A DNA stretch of 64,000 bases, from positions 66,847,192 to 66,911,191 of the forward strand of contig NC_068367.1 in assembly GCF_020536995.1 (NCBI RefSeq). The letters are read 5' to 3'. This DNA comes from Dreissena polymorpha (Eukaryota > Mollusca > Bivalvia > Myida > Dreissenidae). How positions within the stretch are numbered: the first letter of the stretch is position 1; each line of letters begins with the position of its first letter. Position numbers and translations under genes: made by a program. Positions 10,801 to 20,613 of this stretch are shown here, piece after piece. The notes beneath the pieces were generated by a model. It was not told the origin of the DNA. It worked only from the letters and a program-made list of their open reading frames with translations, and ran no database searches.

Positions 10801-13361
10801 TTGGCAAGTGCTTTTTCGTTTTCGTGCCGAGCATGATTAACCTGATCTATAATCAACACTAATCTATAATTCTAATTATCCCACTTTTTATTTTGTAAAC
10901 CTTTTTGTTTATTTAAATTTAAAACAAAATTAGTTTGACTGGATAATTTCGCTGGATTTATGACGTCATTTCGTCGAAATATTGACGTCATTTCCTGCCG
11001 TTGATTATAGATGATATTTAATCAACGGGGCTTTAATCAACCGAATTCAATGTAAAAGTGGGATAAGTTAATTTCTTCTTATTTCAGGATTCGAAAGAGG
11101 CTGGCTCAGATGACGAGGAAGCTAACTTGGATGAGGATGAAATTAATAAGAGATTTATATTGTATTCTAAAGATTAAATAAATGAATGCTTCTTTGGATG
11201 TTTTATGTTATGTTTATCTGCATTTTTAAAAAAAATGTTTGGGCTAGTAAATTCTGACTAGGGCTTGTTCAAATTCCCATAGCACTAGCCCGACTTGCTT
11301 GTAGATTTAAATCTGAATTTCAATGACTGTAACATTGTGAGTAAATTGATCGCTAACAATATGCAAACACTCGTTTCCATGACATACACCAACCGAGTAG
11401 ATTACAAATAAATTATGTTGTTGCTATCTAAAACATTTTATGCATCTTTGATTATCACAGACATTTCATTAATTCCTTCTTAATGTATAACCTCCATTGT
11501 TAATTCAATCATTTACGACGTTATTTGCAATTTTTGCCGAGTCAAAATTTAATTCTGTATAGTCCGCCATGTTGTTAAAATGTCAAATGATGTAAGCGAC
11601 TGGTGCGCATAGCAACGTTAAATCGTATACGCGATTCGCATTTTGTTAAATTAGTATACGTCTCAATAATTATTTCAATAATTAGATCTAATTATCTTAA
11701 AGACGAAAACGATAAAGAATAAATTTGTTTTTGTTTTTAAATGTAATTATGCGTAAAAATATATGTTTTGATATAACTGAATAATGCATGCAATGCACAA
11801 TTGCCACGAGAATAACATTGAGTTTTTCATCAAAAGTCTCTGAAGTAACGATTTTATTGTGGAGGAGTACACAATGCCGACCGAAAAGTGCGCTTGGTAT
11901 AACATAGACTCTGGCATTATGGATTGATACTGACACAGGGTTATTCACGCATGACTAATTCACAGCTTTGGAGCAGTCAGTAAGACCTACCTATAAATCG
12001 AGCCTTGTAATAGATTAAATCTGCTCAATTAATATAGTCGATTAGAAGTTGATGTCTCTCGAGTAAATCAAGCACAGTCGGAGCGTCACAGACAATCAAG
12101 GACGCTGATTTTGCGGACCAAGTTAGGTCATAAGGCAATAAAGATGTTATCGATAAGGGCGCGTGGCGAAATTTGCCTTTGAAAAGGGCAGAGTGGCTAT
12201 CCGTGAGGGCAGTGTGGCATTTCGCCACTCTAAAATGGCCTGGGAAAAACACTACATATGCAGTTAACCCTGTTTTCCTTAAGAACATCTAATTAAACAA
12301 AAAAACTGTTATCACAATTTATACCTGTAGGATGGCCTTCTGGACAGAATCTCTCTTCTCTTCCTTCCTTCCGAATGGTCTGATAAATCTTCGTCAATGT
12401 GTGCCACCTAAAATATAGTTTCATAGAGTTAACATTCACACCTAAAATAAAGTGTCACAGAGTAAAACATTAACATGTGTTACTCTCACAAATTGAAACT
12501 TTTCCGTCAAATTGATAAGACCAGTTACACCACTTACCAATTCTAGTTTTTCTAATCATTATGTTTAATAAATATTGTTTAGCCAATCCGTACCTAAATC
12601 AATCAACTTTCCAGGCTTGCTAAGATCCAAAAGGAGAAATAACTGTCTGGTTACAAGCACAGCTCTTTTGCATAATGAAGGTTGATTAAAAATGTCTCAA
12701 TATTTTGTATGATTTATTAAGTTTTTTTGTTTATGTTATAGCACAATTTGACAAATATTGAATGTAAACCATACCTAACTACGGTGATTTTTCCTTCTTT
12801 ATAAAGTCACAAAAACCTGCATTTTTTGCAATGGGGAAAAACAAAAACACAATTGAAGGTGTCCAGAAGATATACAAATAAATTAAGTGCAACATTAAGT
12901 TAATTTCCCTATGCAGCTCTATGGCTTTAACCTAAGTTTAAATAATATTGACAACTTGACAACACCTAGTTATCAAGTATTTGTTAGCAGCACATCAAAT
13001 ACACCTATTTTCCAATCTGAAGACTTAACAAGATATTTTGGCTAATTCTTTTGTTTTCTTCATGCTTATTTTTCCTGATTTGGGGGGGGGGAGTTTTTCT
13101 CATGTATTTGAGTGTTGGGGCTTAATTACATGTATATTTGATTTGGGTGCAAATTGAATTCAACTCATGTGACTTGTGTCATAGACGACTTACCCGTACG
13201 ACCTGTATTGTAGGAACGTTTGATCCAGCTGTCTGAATCACTGAACCCTGACTTGTGTGAATAATTTGTTGATTTTGCTGAATCACTGAATGGGACGGAT
13301 TTGATAATGAAACCTGGACGACCTGAAGTCCTTGGTTTACATCAATGTCTGAGTCAGACAT
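1645..13361 (-). CDS. CREB1: CREB1/CREM/ATF1-family transcription factor, N-terminal part (4 exons; bZIP exons outside window)
   Basis: Coding exons on the minus strand are 13361..13194, 12407..12325, 4252..4119 and 1818..1645, about 186 residues together. All introns are GT/AG and the phases agree (0, 2, 1, then an open phase-1 donor at 1645). The first exon is a glutamine- and valine-rich leader starting at an ATG. The second carries the kinase-inducible domain core RREILSRRPSYR; the PKA-site serine is about residue 82, equivalent to mammalian Ser133. The third continues with KIFNELSS and an acidic serine-rich stretch. The fourth has the Q2-type motif QGLQTLTMTN and TIVQYAQGPDGQQ. In known CREB proteins the phosphorylated domain recruits CBP/p300 in the nucleus, and the C-terminal bZIP binds TGACGTCA sites. 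The bZIP should lie left of position 1. Introns are up to 8 kb and packed with transposons. Identity as a CREB-family member is secure; the single-gene molluscan CREB1 assignment is inference. Confidence 0.93.
2325..2598 (+). mobile_element. Bivalve repeat starting ACAAGAGCTGT with TGACCTTGACC core
   Basis: It starts at AACAAGAGCTGTG, carries TTGACCTTGAAGGATGACC and related TGACCT half-sites, passes into an ACAGAC-rich stretch and ends near GCATAAAAA. A second, diverged copy with the same core lies at about 14313..14580. No coding capacity. Confidence 0.6.
2901..3656. mobile_element. hAT-like MITE
   Basis: The ends CAGGGCTCGAAATTAAC (2901) and GTTAATTTCGAGCCCTG (to 3657) are inverted repeats. 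The flanks TGGCTTAC and GGGCTTAC suggest an 8-bp target duplication with one mismatch. The AT-rich interior has no transposase. CREB intron. Confidence 0.65.
4119..4252 (-). CDS. CREB1: CREB exon, distal kinase-inducible domain and acidic linker
   Basis: The 134-bp exon after a TTTAG acceptor continues the domain as KIFNELSSP, where mammalian CREB has KILNDLSSD. It then encodes a glutamate/aspartate/serine-rich stretch with several possible CK2-type sites and ends AAAIQYGNATG at a GTACCT donor. Confidence 0.92.
5104..6056. mobile_element. Bivalve repeat with G-rich block and 185-bp dimer
   Basis: It begins AACAAGAGTTGACAGAGG. A G-run block at about 5280..5500 repeats GGGGTATAATGTGGGGTG. Two 185-bp units follow, each containing TTGGGGTCATGTTGG (5701 and 5886). 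The end is an AT-rich hairpin around GTCGAGCTAAAAA. It shares the ACAAGAG start with the elements at 2325 and 62377. CREB intron. Confidence 0.55.
6203..6350. repeat. Degraded copy of the GTGTCGTCCC foldback family
   Basis: GTGCGAAAAGTGTCGTCCCA and GGGACGACACTTTA lie 50 bp apart as arms of one hairpin. The second hairpin of the family is eroded. CREB intron. Confidence 0.7.
6587..7115. repeat. Dispersed repeat, uninterrupted copy A
   Basis: This AT-rich segment recurs in inverse orientation at 46690..50722, where the second copy is split by an R2-type LINE. Shared blocks include CAGACGGCATATGC-like and CTTACAGAATTAG-like stretches. No coding frame of interest and no class assigned. Confidence 0.6.
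7669..9250. mobile_element. hAT-type non-autonomous element with 8-bp target duplication
   Basis: The ends CAGGGTTGGCACC (7669) and ATGCCAACCCTG (to 9250) are inverted. Both are flanked by the identical 8-mer AGCCTAGG (7661..7668 and 9251..9258), which fits hAT. The subterminal regions are full of GGTCAATACTGG/CCAGTATTGACC repeats. Two near-identical 211-bp units are in tandem (7951..8161 and 8162..8372). No transposase is present. CREB intron. Confidence 0.85.
10085..11177 (+). CDS. Possible two-exon gene for a 46-residue acidic peptide
   Basis: Exon 10085..10135 starts MAEQLSLKYVVEECESE and ends at a GTAACT donor. Exon 11088..11177 follows a TTATTTCAG acceptor and encodes DSKEAGSDDEEANLDED then EINKRFILYSKD and stop. 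An AATAAA overlaps the region just after the stop. Both junctions are phase 0, so the frame is open across the splice. It sits antisense in a CREB intron and inside a TIR element, so it may be a captured gene fragment. Product not recognised; the join is a prediction. Confidence 0.3.
10202..10593. mobile_element. Small hAT-like MITE (392 bp)
   Basis: The ends CAGGGTTTTTTTTCC and GGCAAAAAAAAACCCTG are inverted. The interior repeats TTGGGAATTTT motifs. It lies in the intron of the putative 46-residue gene, inside the 2.9-kb TIR element. Confidence 0.6.
10741..10862. repeat. Long hairpin, 22-bp perfect outer stem
   Basis: Left arm 10741..10762 (TTAGTGTTGATTATAGATCA then GG) pairs perfectly with 10841..10862. 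A second inner stem is formed by AGCACAAGCCTTGGCAAGTGCT. Part of a larger palindromic region to about 11070 with AATTATCCCAC/GTGGGATAA arms. Confidence 0.7.
12325..12407 (-). CDS. CREB1: CREB exon, kinase-inducible domain (PKA site)
   Basis: This 83-bp exon follows a TTTTAG acceptor and encodes VAHIDEDLSD then RKRREILSRRPSYR. RRPSY is the invariant PKA/CaMK phosphorylation site of the family. The donor is GTATAA, and the split arginine codon is completed by the next exon. Confidence 0.95.
12408..13193. other. CREB intron without recognised content
   Basis: AT-rich, with a G-run at 13083..13091. I see no gene, TIR or family repeat. Confidence 0.5.
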
Positions 13362-13374
13362 TGCAAATCAGGTC
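13194..13374 (-). CDS. CREB1: CREB exon with start codon (coding part 13361..13194)
   Basis: The exon begins after a TTTCAG acceptor at 13375 and has 13 bases of 5'UTR. Its ATG opens a 56-codon glutamine/serine/valine-rich segment (MSDSDIDVNQGLQVVQ). It ends at a GTAAGT donor in phase 0. The acceptor in front of the ATG implies at least one upstream non-coding exon. Confidence 0.9.
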
Positions 13375-14312
13375 CTGAAATTGAGAAGCCAATATTATCA
13401 ATAACATTGATGAGCATAAAACTTTATCAACAAGACTTTTGCCAAGCAATCTATGTCCGCTTTCGGCTCCATCATTGTCAGATTTTTTAAATATATATTT
13501 GTTGCCATAGCAACCAGAATTCTTGACATAGGAACAAAGTGAAAAGACGAGCATAATCTCCATATTGCCATCTGACCATGTTCCAAGTTTCTTGAAAAAA
13601 ATATGAAGAACTTAAAATTATCGCAGGATCCAGAAAAGTGTGACAGACTCACAGAGCGCAAACCATAGTCCCCTCCTGTGAAACCGGTGGGGAACAATAA
13701 AATAGATAACCAGCAAGTAAAAAGTAATACAGAAGTCAAGGTCTGCTGAAATGTGCATGCTCAGCTGCATTTGCAATCTTTTATAAGCTTTCATTTGAAA
13801 TAGTACCCAAAATTAAAAGAATTAAACTTTAATTTGCATTAAAATAATATGCTGTGAATTCCTTTTCAACAGTGTGTGAAATATGTGAGAGTAAGCCAGA
13901 GCCGACAACAAATTCTATGTCTGACAATCATTAGTGTGCTGACAAAAATTGCTTTGTCTGACATTTGAGTGGCGTGCTGTCAGACGCAGTGACTCAAACG
14001 ATAATCGAAAAGTTCAAATGTAATATAAAGCTTCAAGTCTAACAGATATGAAGAACAATTCCGCAAAGATTCTAACCTATCTAGACAATTTGTCTAACAA
14101 ACAGTTCTTATGTTTTGCTGAGCCTGCTTCCCTACCATAGCCTGCTCAATGAAATAAATTCAGAACACCAAAGAACTCTATGTGCTTTCGAATTATACTT
14201 GAACCCTATAGGTCAACTCTGTGTGCTTCATATTTATAGTTTTAAAGAAAATTAGTATTCAGGCTACAAAGTTGTAAAGCCTGGGTACATAATTAAGTGT
14301 TCAATGTAAAAC

Positions 14313-14580
14313 AAAAACTAGATATGTGTTTGTCAGAAACACAATGCCCGCTTCTGCGCCATTTGAAGCCATATATTTGACTTTTGACCTTGAAGGATGA
14401 CCTTGACCTTTCACCATTAAAAATGTGCAGCTCCATGAAATACACAGTGACATGCATGCCAAATATGAAGGAGCTATCTTCAATATTGCAAGTTATGACC
14501 AATGTTAAAGTTTTTCGAACGGAAAAACATACCAACTGACGGACAGTTAAAAAACTATATGCCACCCTTCAGGCGCATAA
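14313..14580 (+). mobile_element. Diverged second copy of the TGACCTTGACC-core repeat
   Basis: It shares GCCATATATTTGAC, GACCTTGAAGGATGACC and GTGCAGCTC with the copy at 2325 and ends GGCGCATAATAA. It lies in the 5' intron of CREB. The rest of 13375..15250 shows nothing recognised. Confidence 0.6.
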
Positions 14581-15375
14581 TAATCACAAAATAACCATTA
14601 AGCAAACTCTAGCACGTAACAAATATTTTTTATACAAAATTACATATTTGCAAGGCATGACTGAAGGATAAGTCTCTTCTCTGGGTTAATTATTTAGGTT
14701 TGGTAAACAAATAATGAAAAAATAAATAATTTAGCAGTATACCCATTACATTCAAAATAGTTTTCTATTGCCAACTAGTTTCTGTTACGTCAGCACATAA
14801 AAAATATGAATGAAACGCGATGCATGAATATAACGTTAAAAAAACTGTAAAAATCAACTGTCGTGACCTAGTTTTCATAGGAACTGGAGAAAATTGCACA
14901 ACTTGTATTTGATCGGGCAAAATCACTGCCAAAACACTTACTATATTATGAACAAGTCACACAAACACTTTACCATAAGCGTGGGAACTTTTGTAGAAAT
15001 CCATGTTTGTAGTAATTCCAATGTTTTTGTCAACGATGTGTCTCGTTTTCTCTTCGCTCTGATTTCGTTCACAACTGCGTGATTGTTGAAAATTTCAATG
15101 ATTTTAAACGAATATCAATCAAGACATAGTTAAAAATTAAAAGTGCTATCAGTTTTAGCTCAACTTTGTGTACAGGGTACATACCAATTACGCAGATTTC
15201 GTCACGACCTTGCCACCAATTAGAGTGGTTTAACTTGCAGATACGTAGTCGCCACGTCAAACGACGACCATCAGCGTCATCACTTTATCGCAGAGCCGAA
15301 TAACTCTTAGAAAATGGATGAAATTCATCCGCATAACACCACAACAAAGAATTTCATTGGTTAATTTTATGCTGA

Positions 15376-15383
15376 TGACGTCA
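15376..15383. promoter_or_regulatory. Full palindromic CRE upstream of CREB
   Basis: A perfect TGACGTCA lies about 2 kb upstream of the first coding exon of CREB, in a stretch without recognised repeats (about 15250..15450). That is where a promoter for the minus-strand gene could sit. No transcription start is visible. Mammalian CREB and CREM promoters carry CREs used for autoregulation, so the position is plausible, but function is inference. Confidence 0.4.
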
Positions 15384-15906
15384 GTAAACTCTTTAGTTCG
15401 GACTGTTTGTTTTTATACTTTCGATTTAAGCATATAATAATGAATTTCCGATATGTGTTTGATAGTAAAAATTATCAAAACAATATGACATATATAATAC
15501 ATAAAAATAAAAGTATTTATTTCAATTTTCTGAATATATTTAAAGCAATATTTTAATTCTCTTTTTTACGGGGCAGAATATCTTAGTGCGAACTAAAAAT
15601 AGGATGTGTGCTGCGGTTTGGCTAAATACCACTACATCAATATTGTTAAAAGCCAAACCCACGAGTTGCTGAATTGATAAAAAAAACGTCAACTATCTGT
15701 TATTGATAAGTTTGCATACTTATTTAACCTGTCAAATAACTGGATACTGGAGCGCAAAATGCCTTTATGAAAAAGGCTGAATGAATATGTAAATATATTT
15801 TTCATTATAACTTAAGATCGAAAATTTGAGTTACACACATATTAAAAGTGCACAGTTAACATATGAGCACACTGTAATAAAGGCTGCCCGGTCAGCGCAG
15901 TGAGTT

Positions 15907-16741
15907 ATAAATTTATGCCATTCTCACCTAAGCGACCCGGGATGAATTTCTGTTTTGGCAGCATGTGGTATATGGGTGAGAAATTTAAGCCAGTGTCTGG
16001 TGTACATAATTGTTGTACTAGGTCTAATATGGTAGCTCAGCCAGAATCTGATCATTTTGCTGAAAATTTTACATTTGAAGACTCTGGTCGTTTTTCCAAA
16101 CCAAGAGTAGGAAGTTTTGGTTCTAAAACATTTACATATAATGGTATCTGTTTATGGTACAATCTTCCTCAAAACATCAGGGATGTAGCTAAACCTATCA
16201 ATTTCAAGGGTGCCATCAAGAAACAGTTTTAAGAGTCTTTATAGGTTTTTATAGTATAATTTTTATTATGAATTTTATGTTCTGTTAAAATACTGTGATA
16301 CATTTTTAAGTCTTATGATCAATACGATGCAAGGATCTCATAATTATTCTTAAACTTATAGTATGCTACAAAGTGTGTTTATTAACTACATATGCAGTGT
16401 GTAACTTTCTTATGCAACTTCTGTGATAATAATGAACATGTGATTATATTAATTCATTCTTAATCAGTAATATACTTTATTAAACAGTACATATTTGATA
16501 CATATACATTATTAAATATCTAATACATTACTGTTTCATGGTTACTGCCACCAATATCAAGGACCACAATGGAAATAAGTGAAAATCATTTTTCTCTTTT
16601 TTGTGTTATCCTTGGTATTGTATGTGCATTCCATGGTTTGCTATGTATATTGCTGTGATAATATATTTTATATTGTCTGCATTATGTAGTAACTATGTAA
16701 TGTTCCTATGTTTACCAAATAAAATCAATCAATCAATCAAT
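15907..16741 (+). mobile_element. 5'-truncated LINE 3' end with 7-bp target duplication
   Basis: It encodes about 108 residues typical of the C-terminus of Jockey/CR1-group reverse transcriptases (FGSKTFTYNGICLWYNLP, then NFKGAIKKQF and stop at about 16232). A 3' untranslated region follows, then an (AATC)n tail at about 16722..16740. GTGAGTT flanks both sides (15900..15906 and 16742..16748). Clade assignment is approximate. Confidence 0.75.
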
Positions 16742-16796
16742 GTGAGTTTGTTTGGTGGCCACCCTATCGGGTCAGGTGTGGTTTCCGGTGCTCCGG

Positions 16797-16934
<138 letters not shown>

Positions 16935-16999
16935 GGTATGTTTTGTGCTGCTGAGAGTAATTGATCCATGGGATGGGATGTCCACTTTTTTTTTACATT

Positions 17000-17640
17000 A
17001 TCCAACCCCCTTTTTTCATCTGCAGGCTATGACGTCGACCTACCTCTAGCGTGTCCTGGAGAACAGTCTTGCACGGAGAGTCGCGCCTGGTTACGTTTCC
17101 AAACCAAACAAACTTTCGTCGTTTGACGGTCGTCAGTAGAGACTCTTGTGGACCAACAAGTGTTGCAGTCCTGTTCCGGTCATGTTCGTTTGTCTTGTGC
17201 TCCGCTCCGTATAGGAGATGCGGAGCAGTCTTCGGAGACATTTATGTTAAAATGCATGTATCCTGCGTTCTGTGTCCGCTTGAAGCGTCCAGGTCTCGCA
17301 GCCGTAGAGTAGGCTGGAGACTACAAGGGAATTGTTGAGCCTGTACTTGGTGAGGAAGCTGATGGAACTATTCCTCCAAAACCTGCTCAGTCTGGCCATC
17401 ATCTTATTTAGAACTCAGCGGTACTGTTACCACCCTTGGACAGGGTTGCGCCCAAGTACTTGAAGCTGGTCATTTCTTCTCCTTTTTGTCGTTCATGGTG
17501 ATGTTTGTGCTGGTGTTGGTCGTGCTGTTCACCATGATCTTCGACTTGTCCGAGCTGACCTCCATCCTGTATGATCTTGCTCTTTCATAGAGTCTGTTGG
17601 TGAGATCTTGAAGTTCACTAGCTGCTGGTGCCTACCATGT
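17000..17640 (-). mobile_element. LINE reverse-transcriptase C-terminal remnant
   Basis: The minus strand reads, across several frame breaks, SSDKSKIMVNSTTNTS, TSFKYLGATLSKGG, NNSLVVSSLLYGCETWTLQA and TTVKRRKFVWFGNVTRRDS. These are hallmark C-terminal segments of a LINE family abundant in marine invertebrates. It is non-functional. The (CAT)n tract lies just beyond its 3' end. Confidence 0.8.
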
Positions 17641-18430
17641 CACACACAAATACACGAGACCAATTCACACATTTGAATATCTTTCAATAAAAAACACAAA
17701 TTGGAAATAGCAGTTATACTTCACAAGTCGTCTCAACTTTCGTGTCTCATAAATAAATTAGATAGGGATGCTGGGTCACCTTCCGAGTCCTCACATGATA
17801 CAGCCTCAGGCGCGGAAGGACCCCATACAGTTCCAAATACACATATTATAAAAACAACCGGCAATTGTATATACATCTACAATTATAGCGCTATTTGCTT
17901 AGTTAACTTTTCATAACAGCAATTATTTTCTTGTAAAATATGCATTTAGTTGTGTGTTTTTTAATTATTTTCTTTGGTGAACACAGCAATCCGGACGTTA
18001 TTATACAGTACGATAATTTAATAATCAATGTGTTACACGACATTTATTAGTATTTATAATAACAGCTTCTAAACATTTTCCACATGATAAAGACGGACTC
18101 GCTGTATGGCTTCTTTAATACTTGTCACGATCATTAACGTGTGTTTAAAACGCTTGGCTTGGCTTATCTGTTCGGAAAGCAAATGGCTTGTCGCGCTTAC
18201 CACATGCCTGAGCAAAAGCATAAATTTAACGTGACTAACATGTTTATCATTTTAAACTAACTAATACACAGTTAACTGATCATTGGCATCAAATTAATTA
18301 ATTTATAAACAAGGAAAACCAATTTATGCTGCATCTATGTCAAGAACACAATCAGAAAGCGTGCTCAATCGGACCATGTCATTAACCAAGGACATACTCG
18401 ATTCAATAGTTAATAATATGTGTCTTGTTC
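17641..18430. other. Intergenic, nothing recognised
   Basis: AT-rich spacer between the LINE remnant and the foldback repeats. No supported gene. Confidence 0.5.
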
Positions 18431-18440
18431 TGTGAAAGCT

Positions 18441-18675
18441 GGTCATAATGCATGTGCGTAAAGTGTCATCCCAGATTAGCCTGTGCAATCCGCACAGGCT
18501 AATCAGGGACGACACTTTCCGTCTTAACTTGATTTTCGGTAAGTAGGGACTTACTTGAAACTAAAAATACCATTAAAGCGGAAAGTGTCGTCCCTGATAA
18601 GCCTGTGCGGACTGCACAGGCTAATCTGGGTCGACACTTTACACACATTAATGAAGCCCAATTTCTCAGAACGAG
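18441..18675. repeat. Foldback repeat (two-hairpin family), well preserved
   Basis: Two hairpins with GTGTCATCCCAGATTAGCCT/GCTAATCAGGGACGACAC and GTGTCGTCCCTGATAAGCCT/GCTAATCTGGGTCGACAC arms are joined by an AT-rich linker that pairs GGAAAGTGTCG with itself. The outer ends ATGCATGTGCGTAAAG and CTTTACACACATTAATG are also inverted. Confidence 0.9.
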
Positions 18676-18854
18676 TCACATATGTCTAATGACTGAAATC
18701 GATTTTTTAATTATATTGAAGTGCGTCGGTTGCATTAAAAAATGATTTCAATATATTGAGAGAAGGCAGAAACTGCAGATATTTGCTTAAGGACTGTATA
18801 TAATATGGATAAGCGAAAGTATCAAACAAATAAAATGATACAATAGTTTAGCAT

Positions 18855-19110
18855 CCTTCTGGGAAAACGTGGCTTAATAATTCATTTGCTTAAAATTTTG
18901 TTCATATTAGCCTGTAAAGTCCGCACAGATTAAGCAGGGACGACACTTCCTCCTTAACTGTATTTTCGCTAAGAAGAGACATCTTTTAAAGACAAAATTT
19001 ATAAAAAGGGAAAGTGTCGTCCTAGATTAGCCTCTGCGAACCCCGAAAGCTAATCTCGGACGACGCTAAACGCACAAGCATTTGTGCTCAGTGTTTTTTT
19101 GCAGAACGAA
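18855..19110. repeat. Foldback repeat, diverged copy
   Basis: Same two-hairpin layout as the neighbour 180 bp to the left, with AGGGACGACACTTCC and GGAAAGTGTCGTCC in the middle. Arms are more eroded. Confidence 0.85.
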
Positions 19111-19610
19111 GACCATAATGCTGGGTATGATTTTATTTGCGTCATTTACACTGATAACAAATCGTTATAAACACAGAAAACAAGCGCTTTTGATAAGAAA
19201 GATTGAAAGGCATGTACTAATACATTTTTTCGTGTAAACGATTTGTTTCGTGTCCATCCTCTAGTCCTTAGTCTCAATTCTAAAAAAGTGCCTTGCGGTT
19301 TGATCACTCTATATGCTTCCTTATGCAATTCTACAACAATCGCTTTACAATTAAGAATACCGATAAAATTATGCGTCAAAAGGTAGTTTCTTTTTTTTCT
19401 TGCGTTACACGGAAGAAAAATGGAAAATGTCGCGTCTCGTAAGATATTTCAGCAAAACAAATCAGCATTTAAAAGTTAACACGAGTGTTTTCCGTTTTGA
19501 ACTTTGCTAAATACTTATCCAAGAACACATGGTAAGTTTTTTCTCTCCCGACGTTAAATGTATGCCGTTGAAAGATCTTGCTGACGTTTAACGTCGTGGG
19601 TATCAACGCT

Positions 19611-19634
19611 GTTGCTACGCAATTCTTGACGTCA
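19611..19634 (+). promoter_or_regulatory. CRE with adjacent imperfect X-box-like site upstream of KLHL10
   Basis: A perfect TGACGTCA lies at 19627..19634, about 165 bp before the KLHL10 start codon. GTTGCTACGCAAT at 19611..19623 partly resembles an RFX X-box, but one half-site is off consensus. CREM/CREB and RFX2 control many spermatid genes in mammals. Use here is inference. Confidence 0.4.
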
Positions 19635-19797
19635 CATCAATGGAAACACCACTCAACGATTTTATTTCTCATTCTCAGATTAATTAAAAACTTCGAACAT
19701 ATTTATCAAAAAGAGAATTAACGCAAGGACGCCCTTGAAAAAGGGTTCGGCTAAATTAAAGGGGTGGGAAGCCCGCTTTGAGGGCAGTGCCGGAATT

Positions 19798-20613
19798 ATG
19801 CAATGGGACGAAAGTTCATCTGATAGCGACGGCGCGGAAGTGGCCTTTCAGTTGAACCCGTGTAAAATTCTCAACCAGTTGCGACAATCCGGCCAGTTGA
19901 CAGACGCCTTGATTAAAGTAGAAAACCAAAGCTTCCCCATTCACCGCGCCATCATGTCCGCATGCAGCCCATACTTCCGGGCTTTATTTACGAACGAATT
20001 GTTCCACACCGACAGACGGGAAGTCGTAATTCCGGGCGTCTCCGCCGACATAATGAAAATGATTATCGACTACGCATATACGCTAAAGATCAAAGTCCGA
20101 CCTGATAACGTTGAGGCCCTCTTGCCGGCTGCGGATCAATTTAACGTCATGGGCGTGGTTAAAGCATGCTGCGACTTTTTGACCTCCGAACTGACCCCTG
20201 AAAACTGCATCGGCATTTACAAATTCGCGAAGGCCTACTTCTGTCACAATCTCGAGCGCAACAGTTTCCGGGTGCTAATGCAAGACTTTATCACCGTTGC
20301 AAAAGATAGCAGTGAGTTCCTGCAACTGACCGCCAACGAACTTTGCGACATTCTCTCACACGACGAACTTAATGTCCGCAACGAAGAGCTGGTCTTCGAC
20401 GCCGTACTACGCTGGATCGATTGGGAGCCCGAGCGTCGCAAGAGTTCGATCCCTAAACTGATGCGCTCCATCCGTCTCGGTCTACTGACCACGCAGTATT
20501 TCGTGGAGAAAGTCAAGACGCACCCCTACGTGAAGGAGTCAGACGAGTGTAAGCCAATCATCATCGAGACCCTCAAATTCCTCTATGACCTTGACATGGA
20601 AGAGGATAAAGCG
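19798..20613 (+). CDS. KLHL10: KLHL10 exon 1: BTB and BACK domains
   Basis: Starts MQWDESSSDSDG, a short acidic leader. The BTB core includes FPIHRAIMSACSPYFRALFT and the BACK domain LTANELCDILSHDELNV. It ends AAAGCG at a GTGAGA donor. In-frame reading past the donor runs into a foldback repeat and is not coding. Confidence 0.95.

Larger units (their letters stand above)
9354..12254. mobile_element. TIR element of about 2.9 kb
   Basis: TAGTGTTTTTCCCAGG at 9354 and CCTGGGAAAAACACTA ending at 12254 are inverted. Both are flanked by CATAT, a possible 5-bp duplication. Subterminal GGGCA-rich stretches match on both sides. Nested inside are a 392-bp MITE, a long hairpin and two short spliceable exons. 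No transposase domain was recognised. Confidence 0.6.

Noticed and set aside
9354-12254. CACTA (EnSpm) transposon
   Set aside because: The ends read TAGTG...CACTA, the reverse of the CACTA...TAGTG order of that superfamily, and no transposase was seen.
13398-13739. 113-codon minus-strand frame upstream of the CREB start
   Set aside because: No family resemblance; lies across the intron just before the first coding exon's acceptor.
19735-19797. Upstream extension of KLHL10 exon 1
   Set aside because: The stretch has no ATG; it opens with TTG. The first in-frame ATG is 19798.
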